Made by a program: the position numbers and the translations under genes
Notes under the pieces: model-generated
What the model saw: the letters and a program-made list of their open reading frames with translations, nothing else
What the model was told of the DNA's origin: nothing
Database searches by the model: none
NCBI GenBank assembly: GCA_946480965.1
Contig: CAMLMI010000224.1
Coordinates: 1 to 7,593 of the forward strand
DNA: 7,593 nt
Source: an uncultured Verrucomicrobiales bacterium
Lineage (GTDB): Bacteria; Verrucomicrobiota; Verrucomicrobiae; Limisphaerales; CANJSG01
Direction: 5' to 3'
Part shown: positions 1 through 5,885 of the stretch, piece by piece
Position numbering within the stretch: position 1 is the stretch's first letter
How the letters are laid out: every line of letters starts with the position of its first letter

Positions 1-428
1 CGGCCCATGAAGAGCTTCTCGCCCCACACGCCGAAGGCCTCCACGATCCGGTGGTCCTCGTCCGAGACGAGCTGGAACGGCAGGCCGAACTTCTTCACGA
101 ACTTGTCGTGCGACTTCGCGGAATCGACGCTGACGCCGAGCACCACGACACCCTTTTTCTTCAGCTCGGCGAAGTGGTCACGGAAGGAGCAGGCCTCGGT
201 CGTGCAGCCGGGCGTGTTGTCCTTCGGATAGAAGAAGAGGACGACGTTCTTTCCTTTGAAGTCCGACAGCCGGACCGTGCCGCCACCATTGGTTGGTGCG
301 GTGAAATCGGGCACGGGCGTTCCAACGGCCAATGGCTGGGCGAGCGGGCCGGCGCTGCCTTGGGCGGGAACGCCGGAGGTTTTCTTCTTCGCGGCTTTGA
401 CGGCGGTTTTTTTGGATGAAGCGGGCAT
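1..428 (-). CDS. bcp: Thiol peroxidase, Bcp/PrxQ-type peroxiredoxin with a basic N-terminal tail (3' end cut by window edge)
   Basis: This is a thioredoxin-fold peroxiredoxin that would reduce hydrogen peroxide and organic peroxides in the cytoplasm, with thioredoxin as the usual reductant. The visible 142 residues show FFYPKDNTPGCTTEAC, the Bcp/PrxQ signature: C75 is the peroxidatic cysteine and C80 the resolving cysteine five residues later. The VLGVSVDS and FQLVSDED segments that follow are typical of the family. Roughly the last 35-45 residues lie outside the window. Residues 1-35 are an extra tail with two Lys/Ala clusters (SSKKTAVKAAKKKTSG); family members usually start near the PVPDFTAP segment. 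The start is supported by an in-frame TAG four codons upstream, so no earlier start is possible, but no Shine-Dalgarno is visible. It lies 44 bp downstream of pgsA on the same strand and is probably cotranscribed. Family assignment is near certain; a role for the tail is inference. Confidence 0.95.
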   Translation of the reverse strand, partial: MPASSKKTAVKAAKKKTSGVPAQGSAGPLAQPLAVGTPVPDFTAPTNGGGTVRLSDFKGKNVVLFFYPKDNTPGCTTEACSFRDHFAELKKKGVVVLGVSVDSAKSHDKFVKKFGLPFQLVSDEDHRIVEAFGVWGEKLFMG

Positions 429-472
429 GGCGGCGGGAAACTATTCAGCGAAAGCCCGGGCGCAAGTGGCGT

Positions 473-1054
473 TCAAGATTCGCGCGACGCGGAGCTTTTG
501 GGGCTCTTGCCGAGCTGGTTCATGCCGTCCCAGACGTAGATCAGGCCGGAGACGACCGTGACGAGGGCCGCCGCCGCGCAGACGCGTTCGAACCCCGCGA
601 CATCCCACTTCAGGATGCCCCAGACGACCATCGCCATCTGGAGCACGGTGGCGAGCTTGCCGAGGAGGCGCGGGCGCACCTTCACGTCGCCGACGACGTA
701 GTGGATCAAACCGGCCCCAATGGTGAGGACGATGTCGCGGCTGATGATGGCGATGGTGACCCAGAGCGGGATGCGCGGGAACCGGTCGCCGTTGTCGAGG
801 CTGAGGATGACGATGGAGGAGACGAGCAGGAGCTTGTCCGCGAGCGGATCGAGGATCGCGCCCAGCTCGCTGCGCTGGTTGTAGCGGCGCGCGATGTAGC
901 CATCGATGCCGTCGCTGATGGCCGCGACGGCGAAGCTCAGGATCGCCAACAGCCGGTGCGTCTCCAGGCCGGTCCGCACGTAGTAGATCATCTCCGTCAC
1001 GAAGAACGGGATGAGCAGGATGCGGAGAACGGTGATCTTGTTCGCTGTGGTCAT
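473..1054 (-). CDS. pgsA: CDP-diacylglycerol--glycerol-3-phosphate 3-phosphatidyltransferase
   Basis: This inner-membrane enzyme transfers the phosphatidyl group from CDP-diacylglycerol to glycerol 3-phosphate. The product, phosphatidylglycerophosphate, is the precursor of phosphatidylglycerol and cardiolipin. The 193-residue product has the complete CDP-alcohol phosphotransferase motif DG-x2-AR-x8-G-x3-D-x3-D at residues 51-73, with metal-binding aspartates D48, D51, D69 and D73. Several hydrophobic helices surround it, at about 10-27, 34-47, 75-86, 97-120 and 135-175. The N-terminus, MTTANKITVLRILLIPFF, is the classic PgsA opening and sets the start. The reading frame stays open for 62 more codons upstream, but that stretch is basic, not membrane-like, and unlike the family. 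A GAGG lies about 8 nt before the chosen ATG. It sits between yraN (155 bp upstream) and bcp. The motif alone does not separate PgsA from other CDP-alcohol phosphatidyltransferases, but the N-terminus and length favour PgsA. Confidence 0.93.
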   Translation of the reverse strand: MTTANKITVLRILLIPFFVTEMIYYVRTGLETHRLLAILSFAVAAISDGIDGYIARRYNQRSELGAILDPLADKLLLVSSIVILSLDNGDRFPRIPLWVTIAIISRDIVLTIGAGLIHYVVGDVKVRPRLLGKLATVLQMAMVVWGILKWDVAGFERVCAAAALVTVVSGLIYVWDGMNQLGKSPKSSASRES

Positions 1055-1209
1055 GGTCCGGACCTCGGCCGATCCGGAGGCAACGTGACGGTCCCCTGCC
1101 CGGCCTTCAACCTTTAGCGCCAGTTCGCGGCGAGAACCTCTCAGACGTAACGGTGCAGACGGGGCGCGGACGATCACGTCTTCGCTCCTTTCCACTGCAT
1201 GATCCCAGC

Positions 1210-1650
1210 TCAGATCCTCCGCCGTTCGCGGGCGTTCCATCCGCCCTGATACGCGTTCGGCAGATGGCGGACTTCACGGACCGCGCCTTCGACGAGCAGC
1301 ACTTCCACGATGTCGAAGCGGTATTTCACCTGTGGATCGGACAGGCGCGACAGGTAGTCCTGGGCGGCGCGGAAGACTTTGGCGCGCTTGGAGGCGTTCA
1401 CGGCGGCGGCGGGGCGCGTCCAGTCTTCGCCGGAACGGGTTTTCACCTCCACGAAGACGAGGCAATCGCCGTCGCGGAAGACCAGATCCAGTTCCCCGCC
1501 GCCTCCGCGGACATTCGCCGCGAGGAATTTCAGGCCGTGCCCCGAGAGATGTTTCCGGGCGGCGGTTTCGCCCAGAGCGCCGCGCCGAAGATGCTCCGGA
1601 CGCGGGTCAGGCATCCAGGCGCGCAGGAGCTGGCGGATTCGGTTCAACAT
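1210..1650 (-). CDS. yraN: UPF0102 (YraN) family predicted endonuclease
   Basis: This is a 146-residue cytoplasmic protein of the widespread YraN/UPF0102 family, which has a restriction-endonuclease-like (RecB/Holliday-resolvase type) fold and no settled cellular role. The family hallmarks are visible: RRGALGETAA near residue 22, where E28 is the conserved N-terminal acid; GGELDLVF with E53 and D55; and VFVEVKTR with E68 and K70. Together they give the D-(E)xK nuclease core. The C-terminal YRFDIVEVLL strand is also typical. The start chosen gives MLNRIRQLL and an N-terminus about 20 residues longer than usual. The open frame continues 60 codons further upstream into the divergent promoter region and has no family similarity there. 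No clear Shine-Dalgarno is seen. It is the first gene of a probable yraN-pgsA-bcp leftward operon. The family is clear; nuclease activity is inferred from the fold. Confidence 0.9.
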   Translation of the reverse strand: MLNRIRQLLRAWMPDPRPEHLRRGALGETAARKHLSGHGLKFLAANVRGGGGELDLVFRDGDCLVFVEVKTRSGEDWTRPAAAVNASKRAKVFRAAQDYLSRLSDPQVKYRFDIVEVLLVEGAVREVRHLPNAYQGGWNARERRRI

Positions 1651-1776
1651 GGACGGGAGGACGAACGACGCTTTCCCGGTCCGGCCCACCGGGTCAACAG
1701 AGCTTTCTTGCCGAGCGGGAGGGGCCTCGCCAGTCTCCGCGCCGCGCGCCTCCCGCCGCGTCCCTCGAAGCACCCC
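1651..1776. promoter_or_regulatory. Divergent spacer between yraN and the glutaminase gene, with two inverted repeats
   Basis: This 126-bp spacer must hold the promoters for both flanking genes. I see no convincing -35/-10 pair on either strand. Two inverted repeats stand out. The first is CCCGGT-N7-ACCGGG at 1675-1693, the size of a dimeric repressor site. The second pairs GCGGGAGG (1715-1722) with CCTCCCGC (1749-1756), a perfect 8-bp stem that would form in the glutaminase mRNA leader and ends about 20 nt before its ATG. Both are made of G and C in a GC-rich background, so chance is a serious alternative. The presence of promoters is inferred from gene orientation only. Confidence 0.4.
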
Positions 1777-3624
1777 ATGACGACATCCTACGAAGCCCCG
1801 CTCCTTTCGCCGGTGATGCAGCACTTGCAAAGACTGTATGAGGAGTGTCGCCGGGAAACCTCGGGAGAGGTAGCCACCTACATCCCTGAGCTGGCCAAGG
1901 CGGACCCCGACTGGTTCGGCATCTGCCTAGTCACCGCCACGGGGGCGATCTACGAGGTCGGCGATTCGCGGCGGCCCTTCACCATCCAGTCCATCTCCAA
2001 GCCGTTCGTCTATGGGCTCGCGCTGGAGGACCAGGGCCGGGCCGAAGTGGAGCGCAAGGTGGGCGTGGAGCCCACCGGCGACGCCTTCAACTCCATCAGC
2101 CTCGAACCCGGCAGCGGCCGTCCGCGCAACCCGATGATCAACGCCGGGGCCATCGCCACCACAGGCCTCGTCCTCGGCAAGTCCGCCGAAGGCCGCTTCC
2201 GCCGCATCCAAGACATGCTCTCCGCCTACGCGGGCCGCGAGCTTCCGGTGGACGACACGGTCTATCGTTCCGAGAGCGAGACCGGCCACCGCAACCGCGC
2301 GATCGGCCACATGCTGCGGAATTTCGACATCCTCACCTCCGACCCCACGCCCGTGCTGGAAATGTATTTCCGCCAATGCGCCGTCTCCGTCACCTGCCGC
2401 GACCTCGGCGTGATGGCGGCCACGTTGGCGAACCGGGGCGTGAATCCCGTCACGGGCAAGCAGGCCATCCGCGGCGAATACGTCGAGAGCGTGCTCGGCG
2501 TGATGAGTTCCTGCGGCATGTATGACTTCGCGGGAGAGTGGATCTTCCGCGTGGGGTTGCCCGCAAAGAGCGGCGTGGCGGGCGGCGTTTTGGCCGTGTT
2601 GCCGGGACAGCTCGGCATCGGCGTTTTTTCCCCGCGCCTCGATCCCCACGGCAACAGCGTGCGCGGCATCCGTGTGTGCCAGGAATTGTCGCGGCACTTC
2701 GATCTCCATCTCTTCAGCCGGCCGGCGGTGGGGCGCTCGACCATCCGGCTCAAGTTCAACGCGGCCGAACTGAACTCCAGCCGCGTCCGCACCCCCGTGC
2801 AGGCCGAGACGCTGCGACAACACGGCCGCCAGATCGTGACCTACCAGCTCCAGGGCCATCTTTCCTTCAGCACGGCCGAAGTGCTGGTGCGCGACGTCAT
2901 GGACGGCCTCGGCTCCTTCCATCATTTGCTGATCGACCTGAAACGCGTGCTCTCCGTGAACGAAAGCGCGAGCCGCCTGCTTTTCCAATTGGTCGAGAGC
3001 CTCGAACAGGCGGGCAAGAAGGTGGTCTTCACCCACGCCGGGCATCTCTCCGGCTTGCGTCGCTATATGCGGCTGAAGATGGCCGAGACCTTCGAGCTGC
3101 GGTTCGTCGCCTTCGAGAGCAACGACCTCGCGCTGGAATGGTGCGAGAACCAGCTCTTGGAATCGCACCTGCCCGGGCATCGACCGGCAGAAATCTCCGA
3201 TCCCGCCCACTACGATCTGCTGGAAGGCCTCAGCGCCGCCGAACTGGCCACCGTGATGCCGCTCCTGGAAACGCGGAGCTGTCCGGCGGGCGCGACCATC
3301 ATCCAGATCGGCGACGCCGCGCGGGAGATCTTCTTTCTCACCCGGGGCCACGTCAGCGTCATGCTGCCCGAAGCCAAGCAGCCGCGCCTCGCGACCTTCT
3401 CCCCGGGAATGTCGTTCGGGGAAATGGCCTTCATCGACGGAGCCCCCCGCTCCGCGATGATCGTGGCCGACACCGACGTGACCTGCCACGTGCTCGGCGT
3501 GGAGCACTTCCAGCGACTCGGCACCACCCATCCGGCCATCAAGATCAAGATCCTCGAGCAGATCAGCCGCGACCTCTGCCGCAAACTCCGGAAGGCCAAC
3601 CGCGAACGGAGCGTGCTGGACTAG
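1777..3624 (+). CDS. glsA: Glutaminase A fused to a STAS domain and a cyclic-nucleotide-binding domain
   Basis: The 615-residue protein should hydrolyse L-glutamine to glutamate and ammonia in the cytoplasm. Residues 1-315 form a whole serine-dependent beta-lactamase-fold glutaminase. The catalytic pair is S72 and K75 in QSISKPF. The other active-site positions are present: Y35, N122 (INAGA), E166, N173, Y197, Y249 and V267 (KSGVAGG). Residues of about 345-462 form a STAS domain, with LIDLKRVLSVNESA at the position of the SpoIIAA phosphorylation loop. Residues of about 475-605 form a CRP-type cNMP-binding domain whose phosphate-binding cassette is SFGEMAFIDGAPRSA (546-560), with G548, E549, R558 and S559. 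Ordinary bacterial GlsA is about 310 residues, so the last half is extra. ATG 1777 is preferred; ATG 1816 is possible. The frame is open back to 1153, but that part is antisense to yraN and is rejected. No DNA-binding domain is present, so I infer that the extra modules regulate the enzyme or its assembly. Confidence 0.95.
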   Translation: MTTSYEAPLLSPVMQHLQRLYEECRRETSGEVATYIPELAKADPDWFGICLVTATGAIYEVGDSRRPFTIQSISKPFVYGLALEDQGRAEVERKVGVEPTGDAFNSISLEPGSGRPRNPMINAGAIATTGLVLGKSAEGRFRRIQDMLSAYAGRELPVDDTVYRSESETGHRNRAIGHMLRNFDILTSDPTPVLEMYFRQCAVSVTCRDLGVMAATLANRGVNPVTGKQAIRGEYVESVLGVMSSCGMYDFAGEWIFRVGLPAKSGVAGGVLAVLPGQLGIGVFSPRLDPHGNSVRGIRVCQELSRHFDLHLFSRPAVGRSTIRLKFNAAELNSSRVRTPVQAETLRQHGRQIVTYQLQGHLSFSTAEVLVRDVMDGLGSFHHLLIDLKRVLSVNESASRLLFQLVESLEQAGKKVVFTHAGHLSGLRRYMRLKMAETFELRFVAFESNDLALEWCENQLLESHLPGHRPAEISDPAHYDLLEGLSAAELATVMPLLETRSCPAGATIIQIGDAAREIFFLTRGHVSVMLPEAKQPRLATFSPGMSFGEMAFIDGAPRSAMIVADTDVTCHVLGVEHFQRLGTTHPAIKIKILEQISRDLCRKLRKANRERSVLD

Positions 3625-3645
3625 GGTCGGAAGCGGCTTGGTTTC

Positions 3646-3728
3646 GCCTCACGCAAAGACGCAAAGGAAAGAGATCTCTTCAGCGAAGAAGGATGGTCGT
3701 CGCGTCCATTGCGCCCTTGGGGTGAGGC
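3646..3728. repeat. Imperfect inverted-repeat intergenic element with tandem ACGCAAAG units
   Basis: The left arm (3646-3666) reads GCCTCAC followed by the end of a perfect tandem 8-mer, ACGCAAAG twice at 3651-3666. The right arm (3707-3728) is its imperfect reverse complement: allowing one gap, 17 of 21 left-arm bases pair with it, including GCCTCAC/GTGAGGC at the outer ends. Between the arms is a perfect 12-bp palindrome, AAGAGATCTCTT (3669-3680). From memory, GCAAAGACGCAAAG-type palindromic elements recur between genes in many unrelated bacterial genomes. The placement between two converging genes suggests the folded RNA could also protect or terminate both transcripts. No open reading frame of note lies inside. 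Confidence 0.6.
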
Positions 3729-3740
3729 CCCCATCTCCGC

Positions 3741-3753
3741 CCCCGCTGCGGGG
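3741..3753 (-). terminator. Short GC hairpin just after the inositol-monophosphatase-family gene
   Basis: CCCCGCTGCGGGG is a perfect inverted repeat (CCCCG stem, 3-nt loop) that begins one base after the stop codon of the leftward gene. No T-run follows on the minus strand, so it is not a standard intrinsic terminator. It may act with the neighbouring inverted-repeat element as a 3'-end structure. Confidence 0.3.
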
Positions 3754-3754
3754 T

Positions 3755-4591
3755 TCACGCCTCTTCGATGGCCTGTTCGATCCGCTTCCGCATGGGGCCG
3801 TTGCTCACGCAGATCTCGTAGGTGTGGTCGTCGCTGATCTGGCGGCGCCAGAATTCTCCGCCCGCCTGCTCCACGATCAGGCCGCCCGCCGCAATGTCCC
3901 AGAGCCGCACGCCGTATTCCTTGTAGGCGTCGAGCCGGCCGTTCGCGGTCCATGTCATGGAAAGCGCCGCCGCGCCGAGGAGCCGCAGCTTGCGGACGCG
4001 GTGGACGAGGATGTTGAACACGGGAAGCATCTTCGCGAGCGTGGTCTCATACTTCGCGAAGCCGACCGCCACGATGGCTTCCTCCAGTTTCTTCCGCTGC
4101 GCCACCCGGATCTTCTTTCCATTGAGCCGTGCCGGTTGGCCGTCAATGGCGGTCCACATCTCGTCGAGGAACGGGTCATAGACCATGCCCGTGACGGTCG
4201 CGTAGGCGTCGTCGGAATGTTTCGCGCGCTTCTCCAGAGCCGACCGCCGTTCCTGGAGCGCGATGGAGACGCAGGCGTGCGGAATGCCGTAGGCGAAGTT
4301 CACCGTGCCGTCGATGGGGTCCACCACCCAGCGCCGGGCGAGACCGGTGTCGCCGGAATCGCCTTCCTCGCCCAGCACGGCGATGTCGGGAAACGCCTTG
4401 GCCAGGGCGCGTTCGATGGTCTTTTGCGAACGCACGTCCAGCTCCAGCTTGATGTCGTGCTGGGTGGCGTCGTTGACGCGTTTGGCGGAGCTGGCGAGGG
4501 CCTTGCGGAGCGAGACGCCGACCTCGCGGGCGACGGATTCGGTGGCGGCAAGCGCGCGGCGTTTTTCGGAAAGGGTCAGCAGTTTCGACAT
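3755..4591 (-). CDS. suhB: Inositol monophosphatase family protein (SuhB-like)
   Basis: This cytoplasmic Mg2+-dependent phosphatase would remove phosphate from myo-inositol 1-phosphate or a related sugar or nucleotide phosphate. The 278 residues match the family's usual 260-280. All metal-binding positions are present: E75 in GEEGDSGD, then D91, I93 and D94 in WVVDPIDGTVNF, and D232 in WDIAAGG. They correspond to human IMPA1 E70, D90, I92, D93 and D220. About 14 extra charged residues lie between the SIAL strand and GMVYDP (around 112-134), where family members usually have a short turn. The gene is 76 bp downstream of the VWA-like gene and probably in the same leftward operon. The start codon directly abuts a hairpin, so no Shine-Dalgarno is available in the usual place. 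Substrate is unknown: histidinol-phosphatase and 3'(2'),5'-bisphosphate nucleotidase members share these motifs, so the symbol marks the family rather than a proven function. Confidence 0.9.
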   Translation of the reverse strand: MSKLLTLSEKRRALAATESVAREVGVSLRKALASSAKRVNDATQHDIKLELDVRSQKTIERALAKAFPDIAVLGEEGDSGDTGLARRWVVDPIDGTVNFAYGIPHACVSIALQERRSALEKRAKHSDDAYATVTGMVYDPFLDEMWTAIDGQPARLNGKKIRVAQRKKLEEAIVAVGFAKYETTLAKMLPVFNILVHRVRKLRLLGAAALSMTWTANGRLDAYKEYGVRLWDIAAGGLIVEQAGGEFWRRQISDDHTYEICVSNGPMRKRIEQAIEEA

Positions 4592-4613
4592 CGCGGCGAG
4601 TCTGGACGCCGCG
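4592..4613 (-). promoter_or_regulatory. GC hairpin directly abutting the suhB-like start codon
   Basis: Read on the minus strand, CGCGGCG-TCCAGACT-CGCCGCG forms a perfect 7-bp stem with an 8-nt loop, and its last base touches the ATG at 4591. It fills the ribosome-binding region, and no purine-rich Shine-Dalgarno is seen there. It could limit translation or mark an mRNA processing point between the two cistrons. High GC makes chance formation possible. Confidence 0.4.
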
Positions 4614-4667
4614 CGGAAACGGGCGCGAGGGGAAAGTCGGCACCGCTTCTGCGTCGGCGCCGTGAAC

Positions 4668-5885
4668 TCAGCGACGGTCGAAGGACCGCGTGATCAGGCT
4701 GGCCGAGGCAAGGCACTTCTTCCGGCGGGAAAACTGCCAGCCCACCAGACCAACGGCGGCGGCGAGCAACCCGGCTGCCCCCGCCAGATAGCCGGTGCGC
4801 GGCATCGCCGTCGTGGCGACGATCGGTGCCGCCGCGGGTTCAGCACTGCGGGACGGAGCGGGCTTCGTGGCCTGTGGCGGATGGGCTTCAGGCACGGGAA
4901 CCGAAATCGATGGAGCCGGCACAGCCTCGACGGCGGCGCGGTTTTCCCGGATCGACGGAATGGCCACATCCGGTGCCGGTGCTTGCGGAGAGATCGGCGT
5001 GGCTGGCTGAGCGGATTGCACAGAGCCGGAGGGAGTCGGAACGGGCGCGGCTTCGACGGGCACGACGGCTACAGCAGCCGGGGCCGAAGCAGCGGGGGAC
5101 GCGGGCTCGGGCGGACGCGGAGCCGGCGCTTCGGCGCGATGAGAAGCTTCCGCCACGGCGGCGAGCACCTGGGAAGCGTTCGAATGGGCGAAGGCGGGCG
5201 GCGAAGGATCGTTTTTCTCGGCCGGCTTGACCCGGCGTTTCTCCGTTACTTCCGCTGGCTTCTGCGGCTTGGGCCGGGGCTGAACGGGCGGATCGGGAAT
5301 GGTCCAGGGACCGATGCCGGAGTTCACGGCGGCGTCCACCACCTTGCCTCCACGCACGGCGAGAAAGGTCACGAAGGGCAGTCGGCTTTTGCGCAGATCC
5401 TCTTCCGCCGAAGCATAGACTTGGCCGATCCGGGCGTTCAGTTCGCCTTCCAGCGTCAACCGGCTCCCCGGACTGCTGATGATCGCCACGGTCAGATCGT
5501 CCGAGGCGGCGACGACTTTCTGGAGAGAGGGCAGGACGTTTTCCCAGATGGGCGGCTGGTCGGACTTCAAGGTTTGCACATGGCGCACCAGCACGTCGGT
5601 CAATGCGACCGCCGAATCCTGTTTCCAGATCTGCATGGGGAACCGCAGGTCGAGCCCGACCGCGTAAGCCCAGAAGCCCAGCGTGTCACCGGGACCGATC
5701 TTCCCGGCGAATCCACCGGTGATGAGCCCGCGAACGGCGTTCTCCACGCCCGTGCCCAGCTTGGCGGTGTTGGCCGACGCCTCTACGATCAGCAAGAAGC
5801 GTCGCCCCGCCGGACGGGGTTCGTCGGCGGCGTGCACACCCGCCGAGAGCCATCCCAGCAGGCAGAAGATGCGTATCCACTTCAT
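4668..5885 (-). CDS. Secreted VWA-like protein with Pro/Ala-rich stalk and C-terminal membrane anchor
   Basis: I do not recognise a named family. The 405 residues begin with a signal peptide (hydrophobic about 5-17, likely cut after VHA at residue 19). Residues of about 28-185 look like a von Willebrand factor A fold. FLLIVEASANT (30-40) sits where the DxSxS metal site should be but reads E-x-S-x-N. It is followed by GDTLGFWAYA (66-75) and a LTVAIISSPGS strand (131-141) in place of the usual LISDG. Residues 195-360 are low-complexity and rich in Pro, Ala, Glu and Val. Then come MPRTG (361-365), a hydrophobic helix of about 19 residues, the basic cluster SRRKK and a 15-residue tail. The expected topology is N-terminus outside, tail inside. 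Its ATG overlaps the preceding gene's stop (ATGA), implying translational coupling. It may bind a protein or ligand at the envelope; that is inference. Coding status is strongly supported; function is unknown. Confidence 0.85.
   Translation of the reverse strand: MKWIRIFCLLGWLSAGVHAADEPRPAGRRFLLIVEASANTAKLGTGVENAVRGLITGGFAGKIGPGDTLGFWAYAVGLDLRFPMQIWKQDSAVALTDVLVRHVQTLKSDQPPIWENVLPSLQKVVAASDDLTVAIISSPGSRLTLEGELNARIGQVYASAEEDLRKSRLPFVTFLAVRGGKVVDAAVNSGIGPWTIPDPPVQPRPKPQKPAEVTEKRRVKPAEKNDPSPPAFAHSNASQVLAAVAEASHRAEAPAPRPPEPASPAASAPAAVAVVPVEAAPVPTPSGSVQSAQPATPISPQAPAPDVAIPSIRENRAAVEAVPAPSISVPVPEAHPPQATKPAPSRSAEPAAAPIVATTAMPRTGYLAGAAGLLAAAVGLVGWQFSRRKKCLASASLITRSFDRR

Noticed and set aside
1055..1240. 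62-codon upstream extension of pgsA
   Set aside because: The extension is basic and non-hydrophobic, overlaps the end of yraN, and precedes the canonical PgsA opening MTTANKITVLR.
1153..1776. In-frame N-terminal extension of the glutaminase by 208 codons
   Set aside because: It runs antisense to the well-supported yraN gene, has no glutaminase similarity, and the normal family N-terminus begins just after ATG 1777.
1927..3531. Long minus-strand open frame (534 codons) opposite the glutaminase gene
   Set aside because: It lies wholly within the multi-motif glutaminase-STAS-cNMP gene, is His/Gly/Ala-rich with no recognisable motif, and is a GC-rich antisense shadow.
3638..4693. Plus-strand open frame (351 codons) opposite the suhB-like gene
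   Set aside because: It is antisense to a gene with all IMPase metal motifs, and its start lies inside the intergenic repeat region.
4800..5300. Possible DNA repeats in the Pro/Ala-rich segment of the VWA-like gene
   Set aside because: The coding is low-complexity, but I see no regular period in the DNA or protein, only biased composition.
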